Shown here: piece by piece, positions 33,821 to 45,340 of the stretch
Layout of the letters: each line of letters opens with the position of its first letter
How positions within the stretch are numbered: position 1 is the first letter of the stretch
Assembly (NCBI GenBank): GCA_963662155.1
Contig: OY759274.1
Span: 38,766,990 to 38,830,989 of the forward strand
Length of the DNA stretch: 64,000 nucleotides
Source of the DNA: Lamellibrachia columna
Taxonomy: Eukaryota; Annelida; Polychaeta; Sabellida; Siboglinidae
Direction of reading: 5' to 3'
Notes under the pieces: model-generated
What the model was told of the DNA's origin: nothing
The model's database searches: none
What the model saw: only the letters and a program-made list of their open reading frames with translations
Program-made: the position numbers and the translations under genes

Positions 33821-36026
33821 TGTTGATACAGCTCTTGATCCATTCGATTTGAACATTGCAAGAATGGTTAATCATGCATCCGGTCCTCCACTTCAGAACT
33901 GTAACATGGTAATTGTGATGTGTCCATCTGGCTGCCCAAACCTATGTCTCTTTGCTTCAAGAGACATTCGTGCTGCCGAGGAACTGCGCTATGATTATGG
34001 AGGTGGACGCTCTCCATGGCAGAAAAAGGCTGAAACAAGAATTTCAATTGGAAAACGACATAAATCAACTTACGATGATGATTCTGTTGTATCAAATAGT
34101 TACTCTAGTGCCATATATCACAATGAATCAGATGAGGATTACAATCCTTTAGAAGACGAAAGTGCATCAGTTGACTTGAAGGCCAACGGAGATACATCAG
34201 ACATAGAAGAAGATCATTGTGAAAGTAGGTTGTCAGATGAATTGTCTGAAGTTTTTCCCATGTATAATAAGGCCAGCAGTAGTACGGAAACAATCACTGG
34301 ATGCCACTCAATTAGTAGCAGTACATCAGTTCACCAGGAAGACAAACTCTACGTGCAGCAGACTGTGGTGGGTGGTAAAAAATGACAGCTGAAGAACCAC
34401 AGTTGTCTATATTGTGAAAAGCAAATTTCCAAAATGGCAAGACATTTGGAACAAGCACATGCAGATGAGTTGGAAGTAGCAAAAGTGCTAAATCTTACTA
34501 AAAAATCAAAAGAAAGAAGGGCAGCTTGGGCAGCCTTGGTTAACAAAGGTGACTTTAATCACAATTTCAGCGTAATTGAAAATGGATCCGGCTGCATTAT
34601 TCCAAGATACAGAGCCAGACCAACTCAGTTGTCACAAACTAGTGATTATGTACCTTGTGAATACTGCTGGGCTATGTATGTCAAAACAGACTTGTGGAAA
34701 CACCAGAAGACCTGTCCACTGAACGAACATGTCCATGATAAAGCAAAACATAACGAACCCATTAAAAATGGGAAACTTCTTCTGCCACTGAAAGTGAAGA
34801 GCAGAGATCTGTATGCTAACATTCTGCTTCACATGGTGGATGATGAAGTGACCCTTTGTTAACAGCATACAGAGTTCGGCTGTATTAAAAATATGGTCAT
34901 GAAATTCACAATTGCAGTTACATAGCCAACAAACTGAGAGAGCATGGAAGACTGATTTTAAGCATCAGGAAGATCACCAGTACAAAAACAGATTTGGAAA
35001 GTTGCATTGAGCCCGTTAATTGGGAACTGCTCCTTCAGGGGGTTAGAGAAGTCACTGGTTATGATGAAAAGAACCACAGTTATAAGACTCCTTCTCTGCC
35101 ACTGAAACTTGGAGCCAGTTTGATGAAGTGTGCCAAGCGTCTTCAGTCAACAGGCCTGATTGAAAGCAATGATGAGAAAATAAAGAAGGATCAAGCATTT
35201 CTGGACCTATATGCCAGTGAATGGAGTGACAGAATTAGCACAGTGTCTCGGTCAACTTTGAGAGAAAACCAGTACAACAGACCACGCCTCTTGCCTTTGA
35301 TTGAAGATGTTGTAAAGTTGCAGAATCACTTATCTGGGAAAATTGAAGAGAAATAGTCGGAAATGACTCAGGACATAAACGCCTATGTTGACATAGTTCA
35401 GCTTACTTTGGCACAAGTGATCTTGTTTAACAGGAGGAGGAGTGGGGAAGCAGAGCGTATGAAATTGTCTGACTATGAAACAGCAGTAAAAAACTAAACA
35501 GAGCCTTCAAAGGAAGTTCAGAAATCTCTCTCAAAGTTTGAAGTTCATTTGTGTAAAAGTCATACCAGAGTAGAAACCAAAGGTAAACGAGGAAGGCGAG
35601 TTCCTGTGCTTCTAACCTGGCGTATGCTGGCAGCAATACAGGCTCTGATCATGAAAAGAGAACTTGCTTGAGTTCAGTCTGATTTCCTGTTTGCTAGACC
35701 CGGTGTTGCAGCTATGCCATACAGAGGGCATGATTGTCTTCGAAGGTATGCTAAGGAATGTGGTGCAAATCGCCCTGAACTTATGACTTCAACAAATCTG
35801 CGCAAACAGCTGGCAACAGTGTGTCAGGTACTCAGTCTAAGTGAAAACAGTCAAGACATCCTCGCCAACTTTCTGGGCCACGACATCAGGATCCATCGCT
35901 CCTACAGACTGCCTGACAACCTTCTTGAAGCAGCCAAGGTTACAAAGGTGCTTCGTGCGGTTAAAGAAGGGGAGATTGCAAAGTGGAAAGATAAAGACTT
36001 CGATGAAATAGACTTTGACCCAGAGG
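33821..36026 (+). pseudogene. SET C-terminus, zinc fingers and tyrosine recombinase exon
   Basis: Acceptor ATTGTTCAG. SET motifs MVNHAS, NC, LFASRDI and EELRYDYGGG run to about 34010. A Ser/Asp/Glu-rich linker follows, then TGA at 34383. The same frame continues with CLYCEK...HLEQAH (C-x2-C-x9-H-x4-H) and CEYCWAMYVKTDLWKHQKTC. TAA lies at 34860 and a frameshift near 34865-34891. Then come YGHEIH, NKLREHGRLILSIRK, GYDEKNHSYKTPSLPLKLG and LLPLIEDV, with stops at 35354, 35495 and 35669. The recombinase core includes RRVPVLLTWRM, LFARPG, LRKQLAT, GHDIRIHRS and YRLPDN. Xer-type enzymes have the nucleophilic Tyr nine residues after the LGH histidine; here it is eight, suggesting a lost codon. The exon ends at a weak donor, GAGG|GTTAAT (36026). 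Confidence 0.8.
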
Positions 36027-36236
36027 GTTAATTTATAGTATTTACTGGAAAAGTTACTGTTTTATTTAGATGGCATAGGAAAGTTAATAATTTATGAAGG
36101 GGAGATTGCAAAGTGAAAAGATAAAAACTTCAATGAAATAAGTGAAAAGATAAAGACTTTGACCTAGAGGCCTTATTGTATTTACTGAAAAAAGTTACTG
36201 TTCTGTTAAGATGGCTTAGGGAAGTTATAATTACTT
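35966..36236 (+). repeat. 130-bp tandem duplication of the recombinase gene 3' end
   Basis: GAAGGGGAGATTGCAAAGTG occurs at 35966 and again at 36096. The second copy includes a degraded version of the last codons (KDFDEIDFDPE), with a small insertion, and of the start of the intron (TTTACTG.AAAAAGTTACTG). It lies inside the following intron and carries no usable donor GT at the matching place. Confidence 0.85.
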
Positions 36237-36403
36237 TATATCAAGATTAGCTGACTATATGACTGTGTTCTTTGTACAATTTGTAAGAGTAGTTTGACTG
36301 AAGTTACACATATTTAATTTTGATAACGTGTTAATCAACACTGTTGTAAGCTTAGAACCCAGCCGATTCTCTAACAAGATATTTGGTTAATTGTATTTTG
36401 CAG

Positions 36404-36502
36404 AGGCTGTTCAAGCTGAACAGTCGGGTGAAGAGGATGATGACACAGAGGATGACTCGGCTGACACCTTGACGAAAAATCTGGACTTGGAATCTGATGA
36501 TG
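36404..36502 (+). pseudogene. Acidic linker exon
   Basis: The acceptor ATTTTGCAG and donor GTACGC enclose 99 nt, phase 1-1, coding AVQAEQSGEEDDDTEDDSAD, TLTKNLDLESDD with no stop. Joined to the recombinase exon it restores a Glu codon (G+AG). Confidence 0.65.
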
Positions 36503-36745
36503 GTACGCCTTTAAGATATGTAAACATATTGTTTAGTATCCATACATGTGCTGTCAGGTTAAGGTTTTATTTGAAAAAGTTATGCGCGGATAACTCATAA
36601 AATGTAGTGTAACAGTATTGCATGCCATTGTAATGAAGTTTTTAAGTTTACTTATAAGGTAATGACTGCTTGGGGAAAACAGTGTTCAAATTTTCGATAT
36701 ACTCGGTTTATTTATTCGTTTTATCTTTCTTTGTCTTGCTTTCAG

Positions 36746-36814
36746 ACATGGACTGCACACCAGAGAGCCCTGGAATGAAACATCCAAGGAATAGGCAAAA
36801 GTCAAAGAAAACCG
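36746..36814 (+). pseudogene. Basic linker exon
   Basis: The acceptor TTGCTTTCAG and donor GTACTA enclose 69 nt, phase 1-1, coding MDCTPESPGMKHPRNRQKSK and KT. Joining adds Asp (G+AC) at the start and Gly (G+GA) at the end. The preceding acidic exon is also phase 1-1, so either could be skipped without a frameshift. Confidence 0.6.
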
Positions 36815-37383
36815 GTACTATTTATTTATTATAAGGGGACATATGGCAGCTAGAATGATGTTTTATGAAAAACAAACTTACTCAAAATGTGTTTCCTCAT
36901 GCCAATATTTTTGTATGTTTAATATAAATAAAGTTCACTTTTATAACAGTGACTTACCTCTAAAATTTTTTTCGTGGTTAAAGCTTTCTTCTAGCAAGTA
37001 ATCAATGCTGTTATTCAATCTTTGATGGCCATTTACCAAAACAAAATGACATTTTGGCAACGAGAAAGTTCAACACTGGAATTTAAAATGATAATGGTCA
37101 TCTCGTTTGGATTGTTGTGTCTGCCTGCATATTCACCAAAAATGTGGTTTTGTGCAATATCTTGGGGGTAGTTAATAAAAATGTGTTGACAAATGTTAAA
37201 TTTTGAATATCATAACTTTTAAAATTTAGAAGAAGGAAAATATTCATAATGTTGGAATTTTTTTAGAGGAATTCTCGAGTTTTTTTTGGTACTTTCCCAT
37301 GCTTAAAAGTCGTATATTTTTGTCCCTAAAACCGAACTTAAAACTTATTGTGCTTATCATAGCAGAGCACTCGTTGATGTGTC
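36815..37383 (+). other. Intron, left part
   Basis: Start of the 8.5-kb terminal intron, up to the CR1 3' end. AT-rich, no feature seen. Confidence 0.6.
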
Positions 37384-37610
37384 GTAGCAGGTATCTTTAA
37401 CAAGATTTGCCATCCAAGCCAAAGGCCCAGATGGCAAGTGGACAAGGAAGCCATTGGCTTATCGAGAGTCCAACAATGTTCATCTACTTATAGCCCGCCC
37501 TCCTGAGATATGTGTCAACCTTGTTTTTAAACATATTCACGCTGCTAGCAGTTACACAATCTGTAGACAAATTGTTCCATTCATTTATTGTCCTCTGTGA
37601 GAACGAGTGC

Positions 37611-37617
37611 TTCCTGA
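37611..37617. repeat. Target-site duplication, left copy (TTCCTGA)
   Basis: TTCCTGA here and at 41879-41885 flanks the inserted LINE. Removing the LINE and one copy rejoins the CR1 frame LDIR-KHSFSQRT exactly. Confidence 0.8.
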
Positions 37618-40600
37618 AGCGGCACAACAGCATTGACAAAGACAAGGCTAACTTCATAAATGAAGACTTGACCACAAAGCGAGCATCGTTGGCCTATAAG
37701 ACCAGACTGTTGAAGCGGAAAAAAACAATCGCTGACTGCTGGACTTATTCCGGAAGAGTACTGATAAAAACAATCAATGGAGTGATCAAAGAAGTCCACG
37801 AGACCAAAGACTTGGATAATTTATAAAGATACTCTTTCATGCACCATTTGTGAGTTACGTCGAACTTGATGCAGCGTATTTGCGCAGTCCATTGTTAAGT
37901 AATAACATTACCATCATTAATGACTTAGTGGCTAATTAATACTTATTCCGCATGTATCTTCTGTATTAAATAATGCATTTGATTTTTCGTGCGATGGGAA
38001 TTATGCAAACTCATTTGCAGGTTTTTTTTTTTATATAGTATTTTTTTTTAATATTTTTTATTTTACTTTTTTTTTTTTTTTCACTGGTACTGCATATTTA
38101 TTTTCACATGTATCTATGGGATAACATAACTTGTAATGCAAAATAATTAATTGCAGTGTTCTCATGATATCATACCAATGGGAAGACCGGCCTGGATACG
38201 TCCGGTCATGATACGTCTCATTTATAATGTTTTTGTTTTTTCTATATATCTCTTTTTTTTTACTCTTATTGTGGCACAGACATGTATGATGACTGATATG
38301 GTGACTTGCTACACAGAATGGAGAATGCCAACTTCGGATCACTACGGGAAAATAAGACTTTTCGTTTACAGTAGACAGTCGATTATTACTGCATATTTTT
38401 CAACCATAATTATTAATTTAAAGAATGTTAGATAACGACTCATTTCTCCGGTTTCAAGGAGGTGCAAATGTGAATTCTTTATTTAATATATTACAGCTAA
38501 ATGAGGCAACTGATGACGATTTTCAACCAATACATCATTCCTCCTATTATGATCTTGACAACTTTAAATTACTAGCAGAAAGAAATAACGAACGGTTTAG
38601 TATACTAAGTTCAAATATAGAATCTATTAATGCAAAATTCAGCGAAATTGAAGCTTTCTTAGAGGAACTTAACCAGATAAACTTTAAATTTAGCTTAATA
38701 TGTTTTCAGGAATGCTGGCTTTCCGAGAATGATGCTATGGGTCATTTACAACTTGACGGATATCAGTGCATTAAACAAGGCAAATCATGTAGTAATAAAG
38801 GTGGTCTGGTCATGTATTTAAGCAAAACATTTAACTACAAAGTAATTTTGTCTCTTAATCAGTATGACAATTGGGAAGGTCAATTTATTAAAGTAACTGG
38901 TGGTGGTCTATCTAAAGATATAATAATTGGTAACATTTACAGGCCCCCCAAGAGACCTTAACGAAAATTATAAACAATTCCTTTCCGAATTCACACCTAT
39001 CACTTCATCATTTGACAGAACAAACTCAGATGTTATTATTGCAGGTGACTTCAATATAAATCTTTTGAAAATAAATGAAAAAGAAGTATTCGCGGAATTT
39101 TTTGATACTTTAATATCATATAGCTTTTACCCCCACATCACACTTCCTACTAGGCTCTCCAAAAATAATGGAACCCTAATTGATAATTTCTTTAGCAAAT
39201 TAACTAAATCTACAATGAAGCCTAAATCAGGCATTTTAACTAAACAATTATCAGACCACCAACCATATTTCACTTTTCTAAATACAGTTTCCCACACAAA
39301 ACCTTTACCAAGATATATAATAATTACTGTACAGAACTCATTCAATATCTGATTTTATACACGAGGTTTTCTCATCAAATGTTTACAATAAACTCGACCA
39401 ATCTCCTAATGCAAACCGTAATATAAATTATGATATCCTACATGACGTAATGCAATGTGCAAAAAATAAACATATGCCATATAAAACAGTTAAACTAAAA
39501 AAATACAAACATAAGAAATCCGCCTGGATTACGTTAGGTCTGCTCAAATCCATTCGATACAGAGATAAATTATATAAGACACTAAAAACTACTCGACCAG
39601 AATCACCAAAATACTTTGCAATTCGAATCAACCTGACTACCTATAATACTATCCTTAAAAAAAAGCATACGTACTGCTAAACACATACATTACGAATCAT
39701 GTTTTAACAAATTCAAAAATAACATTAAAAAAACATGGGAAACAATTAATGGTATTCTTTCTAGAACAAACAAAAAGAAAACGTTCCCCAATGCCTTTAT
39801 TTATAACGAAAATATTATAGCAGATAAAACAGCAATTGCAAACACATTTAATTCATATTTTACCAATATTGGCCCAAATTTAGCCAACCAAATGCAAAAT
39901 TCCACAAATAAAACTTTCAGATATTATCTTAATGGAAACCATAACAATGTATTTAATTTTCAACTTATTAATGAAGAAACAATATCTAAAACAATAGATG
40001 ATATGCACCCAAAAGCAAGTTGCGGATTTGACGGTATTTCTTCAAGGCTTCTAAAGTTAATTAAACCTGTTTTGACAAAATATTTAACTTTAATCACAAA
40101 TCAAATATTAACTACGGGTGTCTTCCCCGATAAACTAAAAACTGCCAAAGTAATACCAACTTATAAAAAAGGGGACGAAACCCTATTCTGCAACTACAGG
40201 CCAATATCAATATTACCTACAATTTCAAAAGTAATCGAAACAATTATTTACGACCAGCTAAATTCTTTCTTAAAAAGACATAAACTTATATACGATAATC
40301 AATATGGATTTAGAAAGGAACATTCTACGGAATTTGCCGCTCTTGAATTAATTGACAGGATATTGACACGTATGGATAATAAGGAAATACTTATAAATAT
40401 TTACTTGGACCTGTCAAAAGCTTTTGACACTCTGGATCACTCAATATTAATTGATAAGCTAGAGTTTTATGGCGTGGAAGGCGTAGCTTTAGACCTGTTC
40501 AAAAATTATTTAACAAATAGAAAACAGTACGTTGAATTTGAAGACGCCCAATCAGATAGGCTTAATATCTCCACAGGCGTACCTCAAGGATCAATTCTAG

Positions 40601-41878
40601 GCCCTTTGTTATTTATAATTTACATAAATGACTGCCCAATCCAGTCCAAAATTCAACTTTATTATGTACGCCAATGACACGACACTTTCAAGTACCTTAG
40701 ATTCTTTCGCACAATATGGCAAAAATGAAAATGTAGAATTCTTAATCAACACAGAACTGGACAAAATTAATGAGTGGCTTAAATTAAACAAATTATCTCT
40801 AAATGTAAATAAATCTAAATATACGATCTTCAAAACGGCTAGAAGAATTAATATGATAAATCCACTAAATATAAAAATAGATAATACATACATTGATAGA
40901 GTAGATGAGTTTAATTTCCTAGGGATAAGTTTTAATGAACAATTAAACTGGCAAAGCCACATCAACAAAATTTCAAATAGGTGCTCCAGAATTATATGTG
41001 ATAGAATAAAAAAACTTCAAAAGAAAGCCGTCCGAATTATCTGTTTAAGCAAATATAATGCTCATACCGATCCACTGTTCAAAAGTCTTAATTTGCTAAA
41101 AGTAGAGCATATCCTAAAATTGCAGGAACTAAAATTATATCATAAATTTTCAAACAATAAACTACCTGTCTACCTGCAAAACTTACCACTTGATCAAAAC
41201 AATAGTATTCACAACTTTAATACACGTGGTCAATATAATATACATACGATTAGGGTACATAACGAGTTTGCTAAACGAAGTCTTAGGTACAGTTTGCCAT
41301 ATACCATAAATAATGCACCTGATTTATTAAAAGACAAGGTCACCACTCACAGTTTACACGGTTTCTCAAATTATATCAAACTTTATTATCTGAATACATA
41401 CATTGAACAATGTGCAATCCAAAATTGTTATATATGTCAACATGACTGACTATGTATCCGTTCCTCCTTGGTTAAAAAAATCACTGTTTGTATATATGGT
41501 TGTAGGAATATAATTGGCATTTGTAATATACCGGCATATCTATATTAATATATATATTAATTTTGTTCACCCAGTAATTATGCATTAATATTTATAGGTA
41601 TTTTTTTTTTTTTAATATGTTTTTTATTTATTTTTAATTTTTTATCTTAATAACGGGTGAAATTAATTGACAGGGTGGCTCCTACGTTAGCGATTAATTT
41701 TTAGTCTTAGTATGAGTCTCCCGTCCCTTATATGACATTATCTTTTATTTTCAGACTGTACTCTATATTCTTACCACTTCGTTTTCTCATGTCGACATAG
41801 ATGTAATATATTGTATGGTTTTTGTGTTGAATACTCTGTTTTGTTGTTTTTGGGACGAATAAATATTTCCTGTTCCTG
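37618..41878 (+). mobile_element. Jockey/CR1-group LINE inserted into the CR1 copy
   Basis: Begins inside ORF1: FINEDLTTKRASLAYKTRLL, KTIADCWTYSGRVLIK, ending DLDNL and TAA at 37826. After a 600-bp spacer comes ORF2 (38425-41449): endonuclease (SILSSNIESINAKF, CFQECWL, GDFNIN, SDHQPY), reverse transcriptase ([47 protein letters not shown]) and a C-terminal domain ending YICQHD. Frameshifts occur at the C6 run (38947), near 39330, in the A8 run (39656) and near 40655. The catalytic YADD is YAND, and about 45 residues are missing after INKISNRCSRI. The 3' UTR ends in a short TTCCTG repeat. A TTCCTGA duplication flanks it. Clade not certain. Confidence 0.88.
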
Positions 41879-41885
41879 TTCCTGA
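41879..41885. repeat. Target-site duplication, right copy (TTCCTGA)
   Basis: Right copy of the 7-bp duplication. It abuts the LINE's TTCCTG-type 3' tail, so the exact boundary is ambiguous by one tail unit. Confidence 0.75.
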
Positions 41886-44668
41886 TGTCCAATCTACATT
41901 GATCCTTTACTAATTTTACCTCATGTCCTCTAGTTCTGCTATCCTTCTTGAGTGAGAAAAACTTATTTCTATCAATATTTTCATACCCATTCAATATCTT
42001 AAAAACTTCAATCTGATCTCCTCTTAACCTCCTTGTCTCTAGAGTTGTTAAACCACATTCTTTCAGGCGTTCTTCATAACTAAGGTCTCTCAGTTCTGGA
42101 ATCATTTTAGTTGCTCTCCTTTGTATGCGTTCAAGCGTATCTATATCCTTCTTACGATATGGTCTCCATGCTTGTATACAGTATTCTAAATGAGGTCTAA
42201 CTATTGCTTTATAAAGAGGTATAATTAACTTTTTTCCCTTGTATGTCATGTTTCTTCTAATCAATCCAAGAATTTGATTACCCTTTGAAGCTGCAATACC
42301 ACACTGCTCTGAAACTTTCATATCAGCGCTTATTGTAACTCCTAAGTCCTTTTCTTTTACAGTAGTACCCAGAACAGTATCTCCCATTTTATAGTTTACA
42401 TTCAAGTTCCTATGTCCTGTATGTAGGCATTTACATTTCCCAAAATTGAACAACATCTGCCATTTCTCAGACCATTTCACTAATCTGTCTAGATCGTTTT
42501 GTAAATGTTGTTTATCACCATCAGTATTAACCTTTCTAAACAGTTTTGTGTCATCCGCAAATTTCAGTACGTTACATGTTATACTGTCGTCCAAGTCATT
42601 GATATAAATTAAGAATAATATAGGTCCTAATACTGATCCTTGAGGTACCCCACTCAAAACCGATTTCCAATTTGAAACTTCTCCATTTACTACAACTCGT
42701 TGCTTCTGTCAGTCAGCCATTGTTCTATCCAGTCAGTAATGCTATCCCCGATACCATGGGCTTTTAATTTAAGTAGTAATCTTTGATGTGGCACTTTGTC
42801 AAAAGCTTTCTGAAAATCTAAGTAGATAATATCTACTGGCGATCCCACGTCTATCCACTTAGTGATTTCTTCCAAAAAACATAACATATTTGTTAAGCAT
42901 GACCTCGCTTTAAGGAATCCATGTTGAGATGAATTATTTAATAATTTATGCTTAACGAGGAAGTCCACCATATGGTTTTTAATTAACCTTTCTAATAATT
43001 TACAAATCACTGACGTTAAACTCACTGGTCTGTAATTCTCTGACTTATTTCTCGAACCCTTTTTAAATAATGGTATGATGTTTGCTTCTTTCCATTCAAA
43101 CGGAGCAACTCCCTCTTTTAATGACAAGTTGAATACTCTTGCAAGTGGTATACTGATTTGTTCTACTGTTTCCATTAGTAATTTTGGAGGAATCCCATCC
43201 ACTCCCGGTGATTTGTTATCCTTCATTGCCTTTATTTTCTTAGCTACCAATTCTGGAGTTACAACTAACGGACCTAAATAGTCAGATTTAGTCCCCTGAA
43301 ATTTACCATCAGCAACTGGTAATGAACTAATATCTTCTTTGGTAAACACTGAACTGAAGTAACCATTTAGGTCTTCCACCATTAAAAACCCCTGTGATAT
43401 TATATTTCCAGCACTGTCTTCTAGAGGTCCAACCTTGTCTTGTACGTTTTGTTTACTCCTGACATATGCATAAAAACTCTTGCTGTCATGTTTTATGTTA
43501 CATGCTAGTTTTTGCTCATAGCTTCTTTTAGATTGTCTGATTTCAGTTGTAGCTGCATTAAGTGCCTCTTTGTATTTTGCATAGTCTTCGTCCTTTCTGG
43601 TACGCCTATAAACCTTCCACATAGTTTGTTTTAGCATTATTTTTCTAATAGCCTCTTTTGACAAGTGTTTCTTTCTACACCGTTTTCCTTGTTTTTGGAA
43701 GGGAACAAATTTATCGATGATACTCTCAATTTCATATTTTAGAATATTCCAACATTCAATTGCAGTCTTATTCCAATCTAGCTTTGCTAAGTATTTTCTC
43801 ATATCTTTGTAGTTACCTTTGTGGAAGTTTCTCTTGTACGTTTTCTTATTTTTACTTTCTGATTTTACATTGATGTCAAAATGTATTTGATTATGGTCAC
43901 TATTACCCAATGGTTCAAATATTTTTACATTGTCCACTAATTCTTTTTGTGATGACAAAACTATATCTAATACATTTTCTCCCCTGGTTGGTTCTAGTAC
44001 GTGCTGAGTAAGAAAGCTATCCAGGATTAAAAATAGAAATTGTTGGTCCTCAATCCCTATGCTCTCTAGAGAATTCCATTGTATGTGTCCATGGTTAAAA
44101 TCTCCCATTATGATACATTCCCCTTTACTAACTTCCTTTATAGCGTTTTTTATTTTTGTGTTGTCCTCTTCGTTTATGTTTGGACTTCGACCAAACAGCT
44201 TCATCGCAATCTGCTTCCCTTTCTAGTTTTATTTCATAAGCCTGAATAGATTCTTTAACATATAAAATAACTCCCCCGCCCCTTCTTCCTATTCGATCTT
44301 TCCTAAACATTACATATCCTGTCAGTCCTAATTCAGCATCTGTTATATCTATGTTGGCCCATGATTAAGTTATACCAATTATGTGAGGGTTTTTCTTATT
44401 TACTATGCTCCTTGCATTTAAACATATGCATCTATAACCTTTTTCAGAGATGTTTTTCGGATGATTTGATATTGGTTTATCTGTGCTAGTGGCCTCTTGT
44501 TCTGCTTGAGACACCTCTAGGTAACTCCCCTGCACTTCTAGTTTAAAGAATGTTTACTTCCAAAAATATTTGTCATTGTACCCAAGTCACTATCTACTGC
44601 TGCTGAAAGTTTGTCCGCGAATACTGCCGCCCCCTTTCCACTTAAATGAAGCCCATCCTTCATGTACA

Positions 44669-44740
44669 AATCTTGGTGGCATAGTGGTTAGCACACCCAC
44701 AAACTCCGATCACGAGGGTTATGCCTGGCCTCAACTAAAC
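44669..44740 (+). repeat. tRNA-like SINE head
   Basis: TGGCATAGTGG at 44677-44687 fits a pol III A box (TRGCNNAGYGG). GAGGGTTATGCC near 44715 is a weak B-box position. It abuts the CR1 5' end. No cloverleaf with complete stems is visible, so this is a SINE head or tRNA relic, not a tRNA gene. Confidence 0.4.
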
Positions 44741-45340
44741 AGTTCAATATATGTAAACACTGCTCTTTCCATTGTAACGCAGATGATCGTTTTAATATCA
44801 GTCATGTCTCTCTCTCAGGAGATGAGCTCAGGGTTGTTTTAATTTTAATTCGTTGGTGGGGGTCACCATAATTCCAAATTCATTGGTGGGGTACCAATTA
44901 TTTGCAATTCTGTGGTGGGGTATTCTCCGAATTTCCACATTCCGCATATGGGTTCCGAATGTAGGGTCCTGGCATATTATTTCCTCTGTCAGAAATAATT
45001 TTGGTCACTTCTGATGGTACCAAATTATAACATAGGTATACAGTGAGCATCAATATAGTTACTCATTGATTTTGTAATGCGAGTGCTACTAATTCAGGTC
45101 CACCTCCACATTTTAACGGAATAGCCCTCACCAAAAGGAGTGCGATAACTGAGTGCGATGTTGCACTATATAAGAAATTTATTTTTTATTAAATAATAAT
45201 TAATAATAAGTTCAACTGTTTTGCAAAAATAGTTTTCAAAAATTTTCTTTAGACAAGCCTTACAATGTATTCTCAATATTTGTAGATAGCAATACATTTG
45301 TATTCTTATTCATGGTTCTGTGAAAATTTGTTTTGCATAG
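44741..45340 (+). other. Intron, right part
   Basis: End of the large intron before the SANT exon. GGTGGGGT.ACCA-type direct repeats occur at 44854-44920 (ATTC.TTGGTGGGG, three copies). Otherwise nothing recognised. Confidence 0.55.

Larger units (their letters stand above)
37384..44668 (-). mobile_element. CR1-like LINE, split in two by a later LINE
   Basis: The minus-strand element runs from 44668 to 41879 and resumes from 37617 to 37384. The first part has the end of ORF1 (DGLHLSGKGAAVF-type, near 44660-44620), YRCICLNARSIVNKKN (near 44420), RIGRRGGGVILYVKES (44310 on), endonuclease (GDFNHGHIQW, SDHNQ), reverse transcriptase (YRPVSLTSVICKLLE, DFQKAFDKVPH, SGVPQGSVLGP, FADDTKLF) and RPHLEYCIQAW, breaking off at DQCRLDIR (41886). 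The second part opens with RKHSFSQRTINEWN and ends VNMFKNKVDTYLRRAGYK plus the shared 3' UTR. Within the endonuclease about 15 codons before the RSPN motif are lost with a frame change (near 44200), and another frameshift lies near 42708. The catalytic FADD is intact but the copy is defective. Confidence 0.9.

Noticed and set aside
36391..36600. Stand-alone 69-codon acidic ORF
   Set aside because: Only 36404-36502 is bounded by splice sites and in phase with its neighbours. The rest of the ORF is intron read-through.
41728..41878. C-terminal extension of the minus-strand CR1 protein (KYLFVPKTTKQ...)
   Set aside because: This stretch is the 3' UTR of the inserted plus-strand LINE read backwards. 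The real CR1 C-terminus is at 37617-37484.
44677..44720. tRNA gene
   Set aside because: An A-box match is present but no complete cloverleaf or proper B box; better explained as a SINE head.
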